NCBI GenBank assembly: GCA_002452615.1
Contig: DKES01000025.1
Span: forward strand, 1 to 7,346
Source of the DNA: Patescibacteria group bacterium UBA6816
GTDB lineage: Bacteria > Patescibacteriota > Patescibacteriia > UBA2591 > UBA6264
Direction of reading: 5' to 3'
Length of the DNA: 7,346 bases
The position numbers were made by a program, and so were the translations under genes. The notes under the pieces are model-generated. The model saw only the letters and a program-made list of their open reading frames with translations, did no database searches and was not told the DNA's origin. Positions 1-6,813 of this stretch are shown here, piece by piece (within the stretch, counting starts at the first letter, position 1; each line of letters opens with the position of its first letter).

Positions 1-26
1 GTAGTGAACGCAAAGCGTTCTACTAC
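1..26. repeat. Palindromic hairpin downstream of ligA, at the window edge
   Basis: Arms GAACGC (6-11) and GCGTTC (15-20) pair perfectly around an AAA centre. The stem continues outward as GTAGT (1-5) against ACTAC (22-26) with one bulged T at 21, giving 11 pairs. It starts 20 bases past the ligA stop on the minus strand. What follows on that strand lies outside the window, so a U-tract and a terminator role cannot be judged. It is richer in GC than its surroundings and resembles the other palindromes in this window (1737-1757, 6864-6884), so it may be a dispersed palindromic repeat instead of a gene-specific terminator. Confidence 0.7.
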
Positions 27-45
27 TGGGGTTTTAATGTTTTTT

Positions 46-2079
46 TTATATCATTTTTAAAAATTCTTGCTCGTTAATAATTTTTATTCCTAGTTTTTTA
101 GCCTGGTCTTTTTTAGAACCAGGATTATTTCCTTGAACCAAATAATCAATTTTCTGATTAACTTGACCAAAAGTTCTTCCTCCTTTGGCCCTAACTTTTG
201 CTTCGGCTTGCTCGCGAGTCAAAGAATTTAAAGTTCCAGTAAAAACAATTTTCTTATTACTTAATCTGGTTTTTTTCTTAGGAGAAGAAATCTTTTCTAT
301 TTCTACACCCACTTTTTCTAATTTTTTTAAAAAAGCCTGATTTTCCTTGTCTCCAAACCAATTAAAAACACTCTGACTCATTACTGGACCTAAATCCGGT
401 AAAGATTCCAAGTCTAACAAACTGGCCTGAGACAAACTTTTTAAATCAGGATAATGTTCAGCTAAATCAAGGGCAGTTTGTTCTCCAATGTGGCGAATCC
501 CCAAGGCCTCAATAAAACGAGGCCAAGTAATCTTTTTGCTCTGCTCTATGGCTTTGATTAAATTATCCGCCGACTTAGAAGCAAATCTTTCTAAAGGTTC
601 TAAATCCCCTTTTTTTAAAGTAAAAAGGTCAGCCGCATCTTTAATTAAACCCTGGTCCATTAAATGAGAAACAATTTTTCCTCCTAAGCCTTCAATATCA
701 AAACATTTTTTAGAAACAAAGTGTTTTATCTTTTGTTTTTGTTGGGCAAAACAATTTTTACTAGTACAATAATGAGCCGCGGCACCTAAAGGACGCTTAA
801 CCTTACTTTGACAAAAAGGACATTTTAAAGGTATTTTAAATTTTTTTTCAGTCCCTTTTCTTAAATTTTTTAAAACTTTGATGACGGCAGGAATAATATC
901 CCCGGCTTTTTCAATAATTACAGTATCACCAATTCTCACATCTAAACGGTCAATTTCATCTTGATTGTGTAAAGTGGCTCGAGAAACCGTGCTCCCCATT
1001 AAAGAAACTGGCTTTAATTTGGCCACTGGAGTTAAAGCTCCGGTTCGACCAACTTGAACAATAATATCTTCAATAGTCGTAGTTGTTTGTTCTCCGGGAA
1101 ATTTGTAAGCGCGCATCCAACGGGGCGATTTACCCACTGAACCTAAAGCTTTAATCAGGGCTAAATCATTTAAAACCACGGCCACGCCATCATAATCAAA
1201 GGGTGAGGAAGCTCTTTTTTTTAATAAGAATTGATAATATTTTTTAACCTCTTTTAAATCAGCACATAATTTATTTTGGGGGTCAGTTTTAAATCCTAAT
1301 TCTTTTAATTTTTTATGAACTTGTTGATGAGTTTTTAATTTTAGGTCGGTAATAATGTCAAAAATATAGCAATCTAATTTTCGTTGAGCTGTTATTTGAG
1401 GATTTAATTGGCGAACTGAACCAGCGGCCACATTGCGTGGATTTGCATAAAGGGGTAATTCTTGTTTTTCTCTTTTTTTATTCAAATCTACAAAATCCTT
1501 TTTACTCATAAAAATCTCTCCCCGCACCACTAAATCAAGCGGTAATTGAAGCTTTAAAGGAATCGCTTCAATGGTTTTAATATTTTGAGTAACATCTTCT
1601 CCAATTTTTCCATTGCCCCGAGTCGCCCCGGTTTTTAAAATTCCTTTTTGATAAGTTAAAATAATATCAACTCCGTCAATTTTCCGCTCAGCATAATATT
1701 CAAACTTTTTCTCCTTAAAATCATCTCCCCGGCCACCTACGAGGTCTCGCCTCGTAGATGATTTTTTGAGATAATCTCGCATATAGTTTTCCCAAGCTTC
1801 TAATTCTTCAAAATCAAAAACATCTTCCATGGAAAGAACTGGTCGCCAGTGCTTAATTTTTTTAAATTTTTTTAAAGGGTCGCCCCCGACCCTTTGAGTG
1901 GGAGAATCAGGCGTAATAAATTCAGGAAATTGGTCTTCTAATTTTTTTAATTCATGTTTTAAAGAATCCCAAGCAGAATCAGAAATTTCTTGTCGGTCTT
2001 GAACATGATAAAGATGACGGTGATAATTAAGTTCTTTTTTTAGCTGAATAATTCTTTTTTTAGCTTCTTGTTTATTCAT
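46..2079 (-). CDS. ligA: NAD-dependent DNA ligase LigA
   Basis: Cytoplasmic enzyme that seals nicks in duplex DNA using NAD+, needed for Okazaki fragment joining and repair. The 677-residue length is normal for LigA. Domain Ia (about 1-75) has Y24, H25, D34 and D38, but W37 replaces the usual Tyr of the NMN-binding YD pair. The adenylation domain (about 76-330) has catalytic K133 in KIDG, E188 in RGEIF, NPRN at 213-216 and K326 in YKFP. Two motif positions are unusual: D138 where KxDGxA normally has Ala, and V302 where DGVVIK normally has Lys. The OB fold follows, then a four-Cys zinc finger (C420, C423, C438, C443), helix-hairpin-helix repeats, and a BRCT domain (about 603-677). Residues 105-121 are an extra GC-rich loop encoded by a palindromic element. 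The start is supported by an extended -10 box 34 bases upstream; no Shine-Dalgarno is visible. Identity is certain; the effect of the substitutions is not. Confidence 0.97.
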   Translation of the reverse strand: MNKQEAKKRIIQLKKELNYHRHLYHVQDRQEISDSAWDSLKHELKKLEDQFPEFITPDSPTQRVGGDPLKKFKKIKHWRPVLSMEDVFDFEELEAWENYMRDYLKKSSTRRDLVGGRGDDFKEKKFEYYAERKIDGVDIILTYQKGILKTGATRGNGKIGEDVTQNIKTIEAIPLKLQLPLDLVVRGEIFMSKKDFVDLNKKREKQELPLYANPRNVAAGSVRQLNPQITAQRKLDCYIFDIITDLKLKTHQQVHKKLKELGFKTDPQNKLCADLKEVKKYYQFLLKKRASSPFDYDGVAVVLNDLALIKALGSVGKSPRWMRAYKFPGEQTTTTIEDIIVQVGRTGALTPVAKLKPVSLMGSTVSRATLHNQDEIDRLDVRIGDTVIIEKAGDIIPAVIKVLKNLRKGTEKKFKIPLKCPFCQSKVKRPLGAAAHYCTSKNCFAQQKQKIKHFVSKKCFDIEGLGGKIVSHLMDQGLIKDAADLFTLKKGDLEPLERFASKSADNLIKAIEQSKKITWPRFIEALGIRHIGEQTALDLAEHYPDLKSLSQASLLDLESLPDLGPVMSQSVFNWFGDKENQAFLKKLEKVGVEIEKISSPKKKTRLSNKKIVFTGTLNSLTREQAEAKVRAKGGRTFGQVNQKIDYLVQGNNPGSKKDQAKKLGIKIINEQEFLKMI
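1717..1765. repeat. In-frame palindromic insertion element inside ligA
   Basis: A 21-bp palindrome at 1737-1757 has arms CTACGAGG and CCTCGTAG around a 5-base centre. A second, outer pair, AAAATCAT (1717-1724) and ATGATTTT (1758-1765), encloses it, leaving a 12-base asymmetric GC-rich bulge (1725-1736). Between 1726 and 1757, 22 of 32 bases are G or C, against an AT-rich gene. It encodes ligase residues about 105-121 (STRRDLVGGRGDD at its core), between the early adenylation-domain helix and the KIDG strand. That linker is roughly 15 residues shorter in typical LigA, from memory of the family. The length keeps the frame open. The interpretation as a mobile or dispersed palindrome is inference. 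Confidence 0.65.
1874..1895. repeat. Perfect 9-bp hairpin in the 5' part of ligA
   Basis: AAAGGGTCG (1874-1882) and CGACCCTTT (1887-1895) pair perfectly over a CCCC loop. It lies about 185 bases into the ligA message and encodes part of the conserved SPTQRVGG region (residues 59-66), so protein constraint could explain much of it. No U-tract follows, so it is not a standard terminator. It may be chance, or a structure that affects the mRNA. Confidence 0.4.
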
Positions 2080-2112
2080 AATTATGGGTCTGGGTTAGGG
2101 ATTAATAACTAT

Positions 2113-2121
2113 ATTATATCA
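2113..2121 (-). promoter_or_regulatory. ligA promoter, extended -10
   Basis: On the minus strand the sequence reads TGATATAAT, a perfect TATAAT preceded by the TGn extension. This extension can compensate for the absent -35: at 16-17 bases upstream only TTTTAT or GTTTTA is seen, lying in the U-tract of the preceding terminator. Transcription would start near 2106, giving a leader of about 27 bases before the ligA ATG at 2079. No Shine-Dalgarno is present in that leader. Confidence 0.7.
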
Positions 2122-2130
2122 CGCTCAGAA

Positions 2131-2160
2131 AAAAATAAAACTCCAAAATAAAATTTGGAG
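2131..2160 (-). terminator. Intrinsic terminator of the LamG protein gene
   Basis: CTCCAAA (2141-2147) and TTTGGAG (2154-2160) form a perfect 7-bp stem with a 6-base loop. On the minus strand it is followed directly by TTTTATTTTTTT (2140-2129), a classic Rho-independent layout, 36 bases past the LamG stop codon. The U-tract overlaps the -35 region of ligA, so the two transcription units are packed together. Confidence 0.85.
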
Positions 2161-2196
2161 GCTGAAAAAGTCTTTAAAGTCTAAATTTAATCCTGA

Positions 2197-5100
2197 TTAT
2201 TCTTCTTCTTCAGTTAAAGGTGGGAAACAAATTGTTTTAGAATTCATGGCCGGACTAGGACCGGGTTCTGATTCACCATGTTTACTTACCGCCGTAATCA
2301 CATAATAATAATCAATAAAAGGAATAATTCTAAAATCAGAATAAGGACAACAAACCTGTACTCCGGCTCCACAATCAGTTTGATTACAAACTATACTTGA
2401 GGCACAATTATCTTCAGCTCCTAAATGGCAATCTTGATGGGTTCCAGTTTCATAATCAATTTTTATTTCTTGATGTGTTTTAGCTCGATTATAAATGGCA
2501 AAATTATCTAAAAGCCCGGTAAAATATGAACCAGGTTCACTATTAACATTGTGGCGCCCTAAATTAGAACTGTTAAAATCTTTAACTACTTTAATATAAT
2601 TTCCTGAGGAATCTATTTCTCCATCAACATATAAAACATATTCTCCGATTTGGTCCACCCAAGCTAAATGATGCCAAGAATCATCTAAAACATTATTACT
2701 TGACTCAATTTCTAATGCTGTTTCTCCATCATCATCTTTAACAAAAATCTTGGCCCGAGAAGTATTTGTCTGGCCCGAACCAAAACTAAAAAGAGGACCG
2801 GCTAATCCATTATTAAATTCTGAATAAAACAAATTATTATTTTGAGGCGTTCCTTTAAGCCAAAATTCAATAGTATAATCCGAATTATTATGAGCCTGAA
2901 TATTTCCAACATCAATATAACCGCTGCCATTAAAATGAGCCGCAGAATTAAATTTTACTCCAGTTAAAGGATAAGCTCCAGCACTAGCTGTGCCATGATA
3001 AGCATTGCCAGAAGAATCATAAACATCTTCTTCTGTCCAATTTTCTTGATTCATTTTCCAATAAGCCACTAAACCATCATAACCCATGGCTTCGCCTAAA
3101 TGAGCAATTAAATCACAACCAGAACTAGAAACTGTTTCACACCCATCTGCACTAAGAGCCCGATAAACATTATATCCCTCTGAATCAGTTACTGGTTCCC
3201 AGGTAAGGTCAATTTGACCACAAGTAGGATTATCAATTTCTCCTTCTTCTAAAGCACATAATAAAGTACTGCTCCAAACTCCTCCTTCTGAATTCCATGT
3301 TTCTCCGGTTTCATTTTCAGCTTTAATCTTATAACAATAACCAGTATTAGCTGATAAATCCGGGTCTGTTAAAGAACATCCGGAAACATCACAAGACTCA
3401 TCTAAAACACTGGTTTCAATATAAGTACAAGTACCACAATCACCTTCAGTCACATTATTACAACGATGATAAGTATAACTTTGAGCCCAATCAGATACTT
3501 CCCACTGAACTAATAATTGGTCACACCCATAATTATTATTAAGTCCTAAATTATTAAAATCCAAAGGTTCGGGTGGGTCGTCATAACCATGTTCACTGTC
3601 TCCCCAACCCATACCATAAGGAATATGACGCAAATATAATTGATTTATTTCTACTCCAGTTAAAGCCCGGTTATAAATCGCCACATTATCTATTAAACCA
3701 TTAAAATAACTGTCTGCCCCAATTCCTGTTCTTCCTTGCCGGCCAAAATAAAGATAAGATTGAGGGCCAGAACCATTACTGTCCCAAGCAGTGCCTCCTC
3801 CATCCCCAATCCCATTAACATAAAAATTAGCATTACTACTACTAGAACCATGTCCATTAAAAACTACAACCACGTGATACCATTTGTCTAAATCTAAAGC
3901 CGTATTATTCTTGGGACTGGCTGTTCGGGTATCATCCATATTAAGATATAATAACCCGCTAGGGGTCACCCCAAAAACCATGGTATCTCCATATCTTTGG
4001 CCTATAATAGTAGTATATTCTAAAGGATAAGCATTTAATCTTATCCAAGCGCTAATAGTAAAATCATTGGTAACTTCAGCCGTATCAGTAAATTTTCCAG
4101 ACCAATATGAATCAGTAAAATCAATATAATCATCAGTCCCGTCAAAATTAGCCGCACTATTAAAAATCCCCCGGTTATCAGCTTGCGGACCATAGGGGGT
4201 CCCGTGCTGACCATTACCAGAAGAATCTTGAACTAAATAATTATTGCCTAAAAAAGGTTCGTTTAATTTCCAATGAGCTAATAATCCATTAGAAAAAACA
4301 TCTTCGTTAACCCAGCGATTCGCCATATAACCTTCAAAAATATAAAAAGGAGAAAAATCTTTTAAAGAAGTGCCCCAAACTCGACCATCTTTATCAAAAC
4401 CTTTTAATTTTAACCAACCCCGGTCGCCTAAACTAATAACCCGAGCCCAACCATCTATTTCTTTTTTGGCGTCATCCCAAATTTCCTTGGTGTTACGGCC
4501 TAAAACTTTTCCTTCATTTTGACAAGACCAAACAGAAACATTATCCAAAGCCCCGTGAAAAAAAGTATCCATTACTGAAGTAAATTTTTTAGCCCCTAAA
4601 TAAAAATTTTGCGTACCATTGCCTAAAGAATCAGGAATATCTCCAACCACCACACTCGCCAAACGAGACCCATCTATAAAAAGTTGTAAACTAGCTGGCT
4701 TAGCACTTGTCGCCGCCACATATTTTCCCGCCACATGATGCCAAGCTCGCGTATCTTCTACCGGAGTATTTTTACAAACTTCTCCAGTCAAACAATCAGC
4801 ATCAGTTAAACAACCTTCTTCTCCAACATTAGCCTGACCCACACAAAATCCTTTTTTTTGAGTAATCGTGGCCTGAGTACTGCCATTAGTAACAGTAAAA
4901 TTCAAATTATTATCCGTACCAAACCATAAACGATAACCCCCGCTTTGGCTAACACTTTCATCCCATTTCCCTAAAATGGTTTGTTCACTTCCTAAACTGC
5001 TTCTTTTTACCCACGCTTCTACTGTTAAATTACCAGTCACACTTAAGCTCTCATGGTCAGGAATTTCAATATATTGACTGTTTCCGTTAAATTGTAAGGC

Positions 5101-5949
5101 ATTGCCGAATTTTCCCTTAACTAAAAAAGCAGGACTTTCAGTCGGCCTTAAAACGCCTTGATTATTATTGTTTGAATCATCATCAATTGTTTCCCCTACT
5201 TCATTCATTTGCCAATGCCCTTTTAAATGTTGTTCTTGAGTACAAACTCCAGAATCATTAAACCCTTCTTCAGCATCAGCCACACAACTAAAACGACAAA
5301 GACCTCCAGAACAATCATCATCAGAATAACATACTTCGCCAGGATTACTTCCGCCTTGACAAAGCCAACCCTGTTGACCCACACAAGCCCAAGGAACAGG
5401 AAAACCATGCGGGGTATTACCGCCGCAAACTCCACCCGGACAATCTCCTCCTCCAGAACAACTTTGACCATCATTAGTTCCCCCTAAACAAACTTCTTGA
5501 CAAGTTTCTCCAAAACAAATCCAACCCGCATTTTCTGACCAACCCCAGCCTGTTAATTTATTATATGAATTATCATAATTTACTCCATAATTCGTGCCGG
5601 CTAAACCATAGGGGCAATCTTCTAAATTCCCTCCGGGGCAACAATTTTCAAAAGTACCGTCTTTTAAACAAGTTCCCCCGTCGCAATCACTGTCTTTAAG
5701 GCATGGAACTCCTGGATTAGTTCCTCCGGAACACTTCGCGGTAAAATCATTATAACAATTCATGGAAATCCAGCCGATATTTTCTGACCAGCCCCAACCT
5801 CGCACATTATCATTTTGAGCTGCCCGCGCAGGAAAAACATCCCCGGAATGATAAAAAGCTTGCCAAATAAAAAAAAGTCCTAGAGCAAATAAAAACCCGG
5901 ACAAAATTAAATTAATTTTAATATTTTTATCTTTAGTTCTTTTTTTCAT
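2197..5949 (-). CDS. Large secreted protein with three LamG domains, GW motifs, Cys-rich repeats and FN3-like domains
   Basis: A 1250-residue extracellular protein, probably for adhesion or glycan binding; the exact role is unknown. A basic N-terminus (KKRTKDK) and one hydrophobic segment (about 12-32) are followed by ARA-AQ near 41-45, a plausible signal peptidase site. GWGWSENxGWI motifs lie at 51-61 and 134-144, with degenerate GW segments at 500-513 and 779-790. Four Cys-rich repeats start at C73, C154, C197 and C369, with the pattern C-x9-C-x5-C-x4-C (the last slightly longer). Concanavalin A/LamG-type domains lie at about 244-477, 556-772 and 960-1168; each begins like GLLAHWKLNE, has an 'FNGSxxYI' strand and WHHV/WYHV, and ends like DNVAIYNRA. 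FN3-like segments lie at about 806-895 and 908-1240, the second split by LamG 3. No sortase or other C-terminal anchor is seen; the protein ends in an acidic tail. The ATG at 5949 lies 17 bases below a TATAAT box. In an epibiotic CPR cell, host attachment is a reasonable guess only. Confidence 0.9.
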   Translation of the reverse strand: MKKRTKDKNIKINLILSGFLFALGLFFIWQAFYHSGDVFPARAAQNDNVRGWGWSENIGWISMNCYNDFTAKCSGGTNPGVPCLKDSDCDGGTCLKDGTFENCCPGGNLEDCPYGLAGTNYGVNYDNSYNKLTGWGWSENAGWICFGETCQEVCLGGTNDGQSCSGGGDCPGGVCGGNTPHGFPVPWACVGQQGWLCQGGSNPGEVCYSDDDCSGGLCRFSCVADAEEGFNDSGVCTQEQHLKGHWQMNEVGETIDDDSNNNNQGVLRPTESPAFLVKGKFGNALQFNGNSQYIEIPDHESLSVTGNLTVEAWVKRSSLGSEQTILGKWDESVSQSGGYRLWFGTDNNLNFTVTNGSTQATITQKKGFCVGQANVGEEGCLTDADCLTGEVCKNTPVEDTRAWHHVAGKYVAATSAKPASLQLFIDGSRLASVVVGDIPDSLGNGTQNFYLGAKKFTSVMDTFFHGALDNVSVWSCQNEGKVLGRNTKEIWDDAKKEIDGWARVISLGDRGWLKLKGFDKDGRVWGTSLKDFSPFYIFEGYMANRWVNEDVFSNGLLAHWKLNEPFLGNNYLVQDSSGNGQHGTPYGPQADNRGIFNSAANFDGTDDYIDFTDSYWSGKFTDTAEVTNDFTISAWIRLNAYPLEYTTIIGQRYGDTMVFGVTPSGLLYLNMDDTRTASPKNNTALDLDKWYHVVVVFNGHGSSSSNANFYVNGIGDGGGTAWDSNGSGPQSYLYFGRQGRTGIGADSYFNGLIDNVAIYNRALTGVEINQLYLRHIPYGMGWGDSEHGYDDPPEPLDFNNLGLNNNYGCDQLLVQWEVSDWAQSYTYHRCNNVTEGDCGTCTYIETSVLDESCDVSGCSLTDPDLSANTGYCYKIKAENETGETWNSEGGVWSSTLLCALEEGEIDNPTCGQIDLTWEPVTDSEGYNVYRALSADGCETVSSSGCDLIAHLGEAMGYDGLVAYWKMNQENWTEEDVYDSSGNAYHGTASAGAYPLTGVKFNSAAHFNGSGYIDVGNIQAHNNSDYTIEFWLKGTPQNNNLFYSEFNNGLAGPLFSFGSGQTNTSRAKIFVKDDDGETALEIESSNNVLDDSWHHLAWVDQIGEYVLYVDGEIDSSGNYIKVVKDFNSSNLGRHNVNSEPGSYFTGLLDNFAIYNRAKTHQEIKIDYETGTHQDCHLGAEDNCASSIVCNQTDCGAGVQVCCPYSDFRIIPFIDYYYVITAVSKHGESEPGPSPAMNSKTICFPPLTEEEE
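4774..4845 (-). repeat. Cys-rich repeat lodged inside the first LamG domain
   Basis: Encodes residues 369-392, the fourth copy of the Cys-rich repeat (C369, C380, C386, C392). It lies in the loop just before the conserved RAWHHVAGKY strand of LamG domain 1. The other two LamG domains of the same protein have no Cys here. The first three copies are in the N-terminal region, outside any LamG domain. The spacing of the four Cys suggests two disulfides and hence an extracytoplasmic location. Confidence 0.6.
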
Positions 5950-5965
5950 TAGTTAAAATGGGTAG

Positions 5966-5971
5966 ATTATA
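5966..5971 (-). promoter_or_regulatory. -10 box of the LamG protein gene
   Basis: A perfect TATAAT on the minus strand ends 17 bases from the ATG at 5949. Transcription would start about 10 bases before the start codon, leaving almost no leader and no Shine-Dalgarno, close to a leaderless message. There is no good -35 at 16-18 bases; a TTGAAC at 6002-5997 is 25 bases away, which is too far. Confidence 0.55.
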
Positions 5972-6021
5972 AAAACCACCTTTTAACTTAATTGGTGTTC
6001 AAAGGAAAAACAATGTTTTTA

Positions 6022-6046
6022 GGGGCCAAAATAAAATTTTGGCCCC
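6022..6046 (-). terminator. Strong hairpin after the cupredoxin gene, probable terminator
   Basis: GGGGCCAAAA (6022-6031) and TTTTGGCCCC (6037-6046) form a perfect 10-bp stem with a 5-base loop, 13 bases past the cupredoxin stop. On the minus strand it is followed by TAAAAACATTGTTTTTCC rather than an immediate U-tract, and that tail contains a second small inverted repeat (AAAAAC/GTTTTT). The position fits transcript termination or 3'-end protection; the missing direct U-run lowers confidence. Confidence 0.6.
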
Positions 6047-6059
6047 GATATTATAAAAC

Positions 6060-6671
6060 CTATTTTACATGCATGACACCAGTTTCTCCTCGACCCCTAT
6101 GTCCGGGAACATCACAGAAAAAAGTATAATCACCGGCTGAAGGAGCATTAAAAGTAATGGCTCGAGTTTCTCCTCCACCCACGCCTACGGCAACGGCTTT
6201 AAGGCTCTCGTCATCAAATTTAAAAACATGAGTTTTATCCAAAGAAGTAATAGAAATAGTCACTAAATCTCCAGAATCAACTGTGAATTCATTTGGAGAA
6301 AAACCTTCGGCGCTAATACTTAATTTAACAGCCGAGGCTGGAATTTCATCTTCTTCTAAAGCCCGTGATTGTTTAGGTGCATCAGGAGAACCAGGCAAAG
6401 CAGTGTTATCAGCCTCTTCTCCACTATCAGTTAAAACTTTTCCTTCTTTAGAAACCTTGCTTCCAGAAGGAACAACTTCTTCTGCTTCTACTAATTCTGC
6501 GGCTTCTTCTGATTCTTCTAAAGTAGCTTCCCCAGTAGTTTCGCCAGGAACTTCTCCTTCAGAAGGGACTTCTCCTTCTGGCGCTTCTACTTTAGGAGAG
6601 CTTAAAAGAATAATTCCTAAAAGCACAAGGATGACCACGACAATAATAATCAAGGTGCTGTTTTTTTTCAT
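6060..6671 (-). CDS. Membrane-anchored cupredoxin-domain protein
   Basis: A 203-residue protein with three parts. Residues 6-25 are a very hydrophobic N-terminal segment after MKK; there is no lipobox Cys, so it is probably an uncleaved membrane anchor. Residues 29-112 are a Glu/Pro/Ser-rich acidic linker of low complexity. Residues 115-203 are a cupredoxin fold that would face outside. Candidate copper ligands are H148 (KTHVF), C186 and H191 (FFCDVPGH). The expected axial Met, five residues after the last His, is E196 here; M200 lies nine residues after it. The protein could carry electrons or bind copper; no redox partner is encoded nearby. The start at 6671 is chosen over the in-frame ATG at 6734 because the promoter TATAAT (6723-6718) would put transcription initiation downstream of 6734, and because MKK plus a hydrophobic stretch is a standard export start. 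No Shine-Dalgarno is visible. The family call is firm; the function is not. Confidence 0.85.
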   Translation of the reverse strand: MKKNSTLIIIVVVILVLLGIILLSSPKVEAPEGEVPSEGEVPGETTGEATLEESEEAAELVEAEEVVPSGSKVSKEGKVLTDSGEEADNTALPGSPDAPKQSRALEEDEIPASAVKLSISAEGFSPNEFTVDSGDLVTISITSLDKTHVFKFDDESLKAVAVGVGGGETRAITFNAPSAGDYTFFCDVPGHRGRGETGVMHVK

Positions 6672-6717
6672 AAATTTAAAAATTAATTGGTTATTTTTAG
6701 ACCTTTGGCTTGTTTTT

Positions 6718-6745
6718 ATTATAAAGAAAAACAAATAAAAATCAA
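6718..6745 (-). promoter_or_regulatory. Promoter of the cupredoxin gene
   Basis: On the minus strand, TTGATT (6745-6740) and a perfect TATAAT (6723-6718) are separated by 16 bases. Transcription would begin near 6711, giving a leader of about 40 bases before the ATG at 6671. This rules against use of the upstream in-frame ATG at 6734. Confidence 0.7.
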
Positions 6746-6784
6746 ACTTATTAATAATAATTTTCCTTGTCTATATTTTAACAT

Positions 6785-6813
6785 AAAATAAAAAAAATAA
6801 AACCTTTTAAAGG
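6785..6813 (-). terminator. Weak terminator-like site after the transposase fragment
   Basis: A short inverted repeat, CCTTT with AAAGG (6803-6813), is followed on the minus strand by TTTTATTTTTTTTATTT. The U-tract is convincing but the stem is only four or five A/T-rich pairs, so this may just be AT-rich intergenic DNA upstream of the cupredoxin promoter. Confidence 0.3.

Noticed and set aside
5223..5487. Two open frames overlapping the LamG gene, one on each strand
   Set aside because: Low-complexity products (Val/Leu-rich or Thr/Ser-rich) created by the Cys-rich repeat codons of the LamG gene.
2197..5949. Glycoside hydrolase activity for the LamG protein
   Set aside because: The LamG/concanavalin-like domains lack any visible catalytic Glu motif of family 16; binding is the safer reading.
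6672..6734. Longer cupredoxin start at 6734 adding 21 residues (MFFFIIKTSQ...)
   Set aside because: The promoter TATAAT (6723-6718) lies inside this extension, so a transcript would start after that ATG, and the internal MKK start gives a normal signal anchor.
6283..6738. Plus-strand open frame opposite the cupredoxin gene
   Set aside because: Ser/Ala/Pro-rich low-complexity product that mirrors the acidic linker codons of the real gene; no promoter or recognizable domain.
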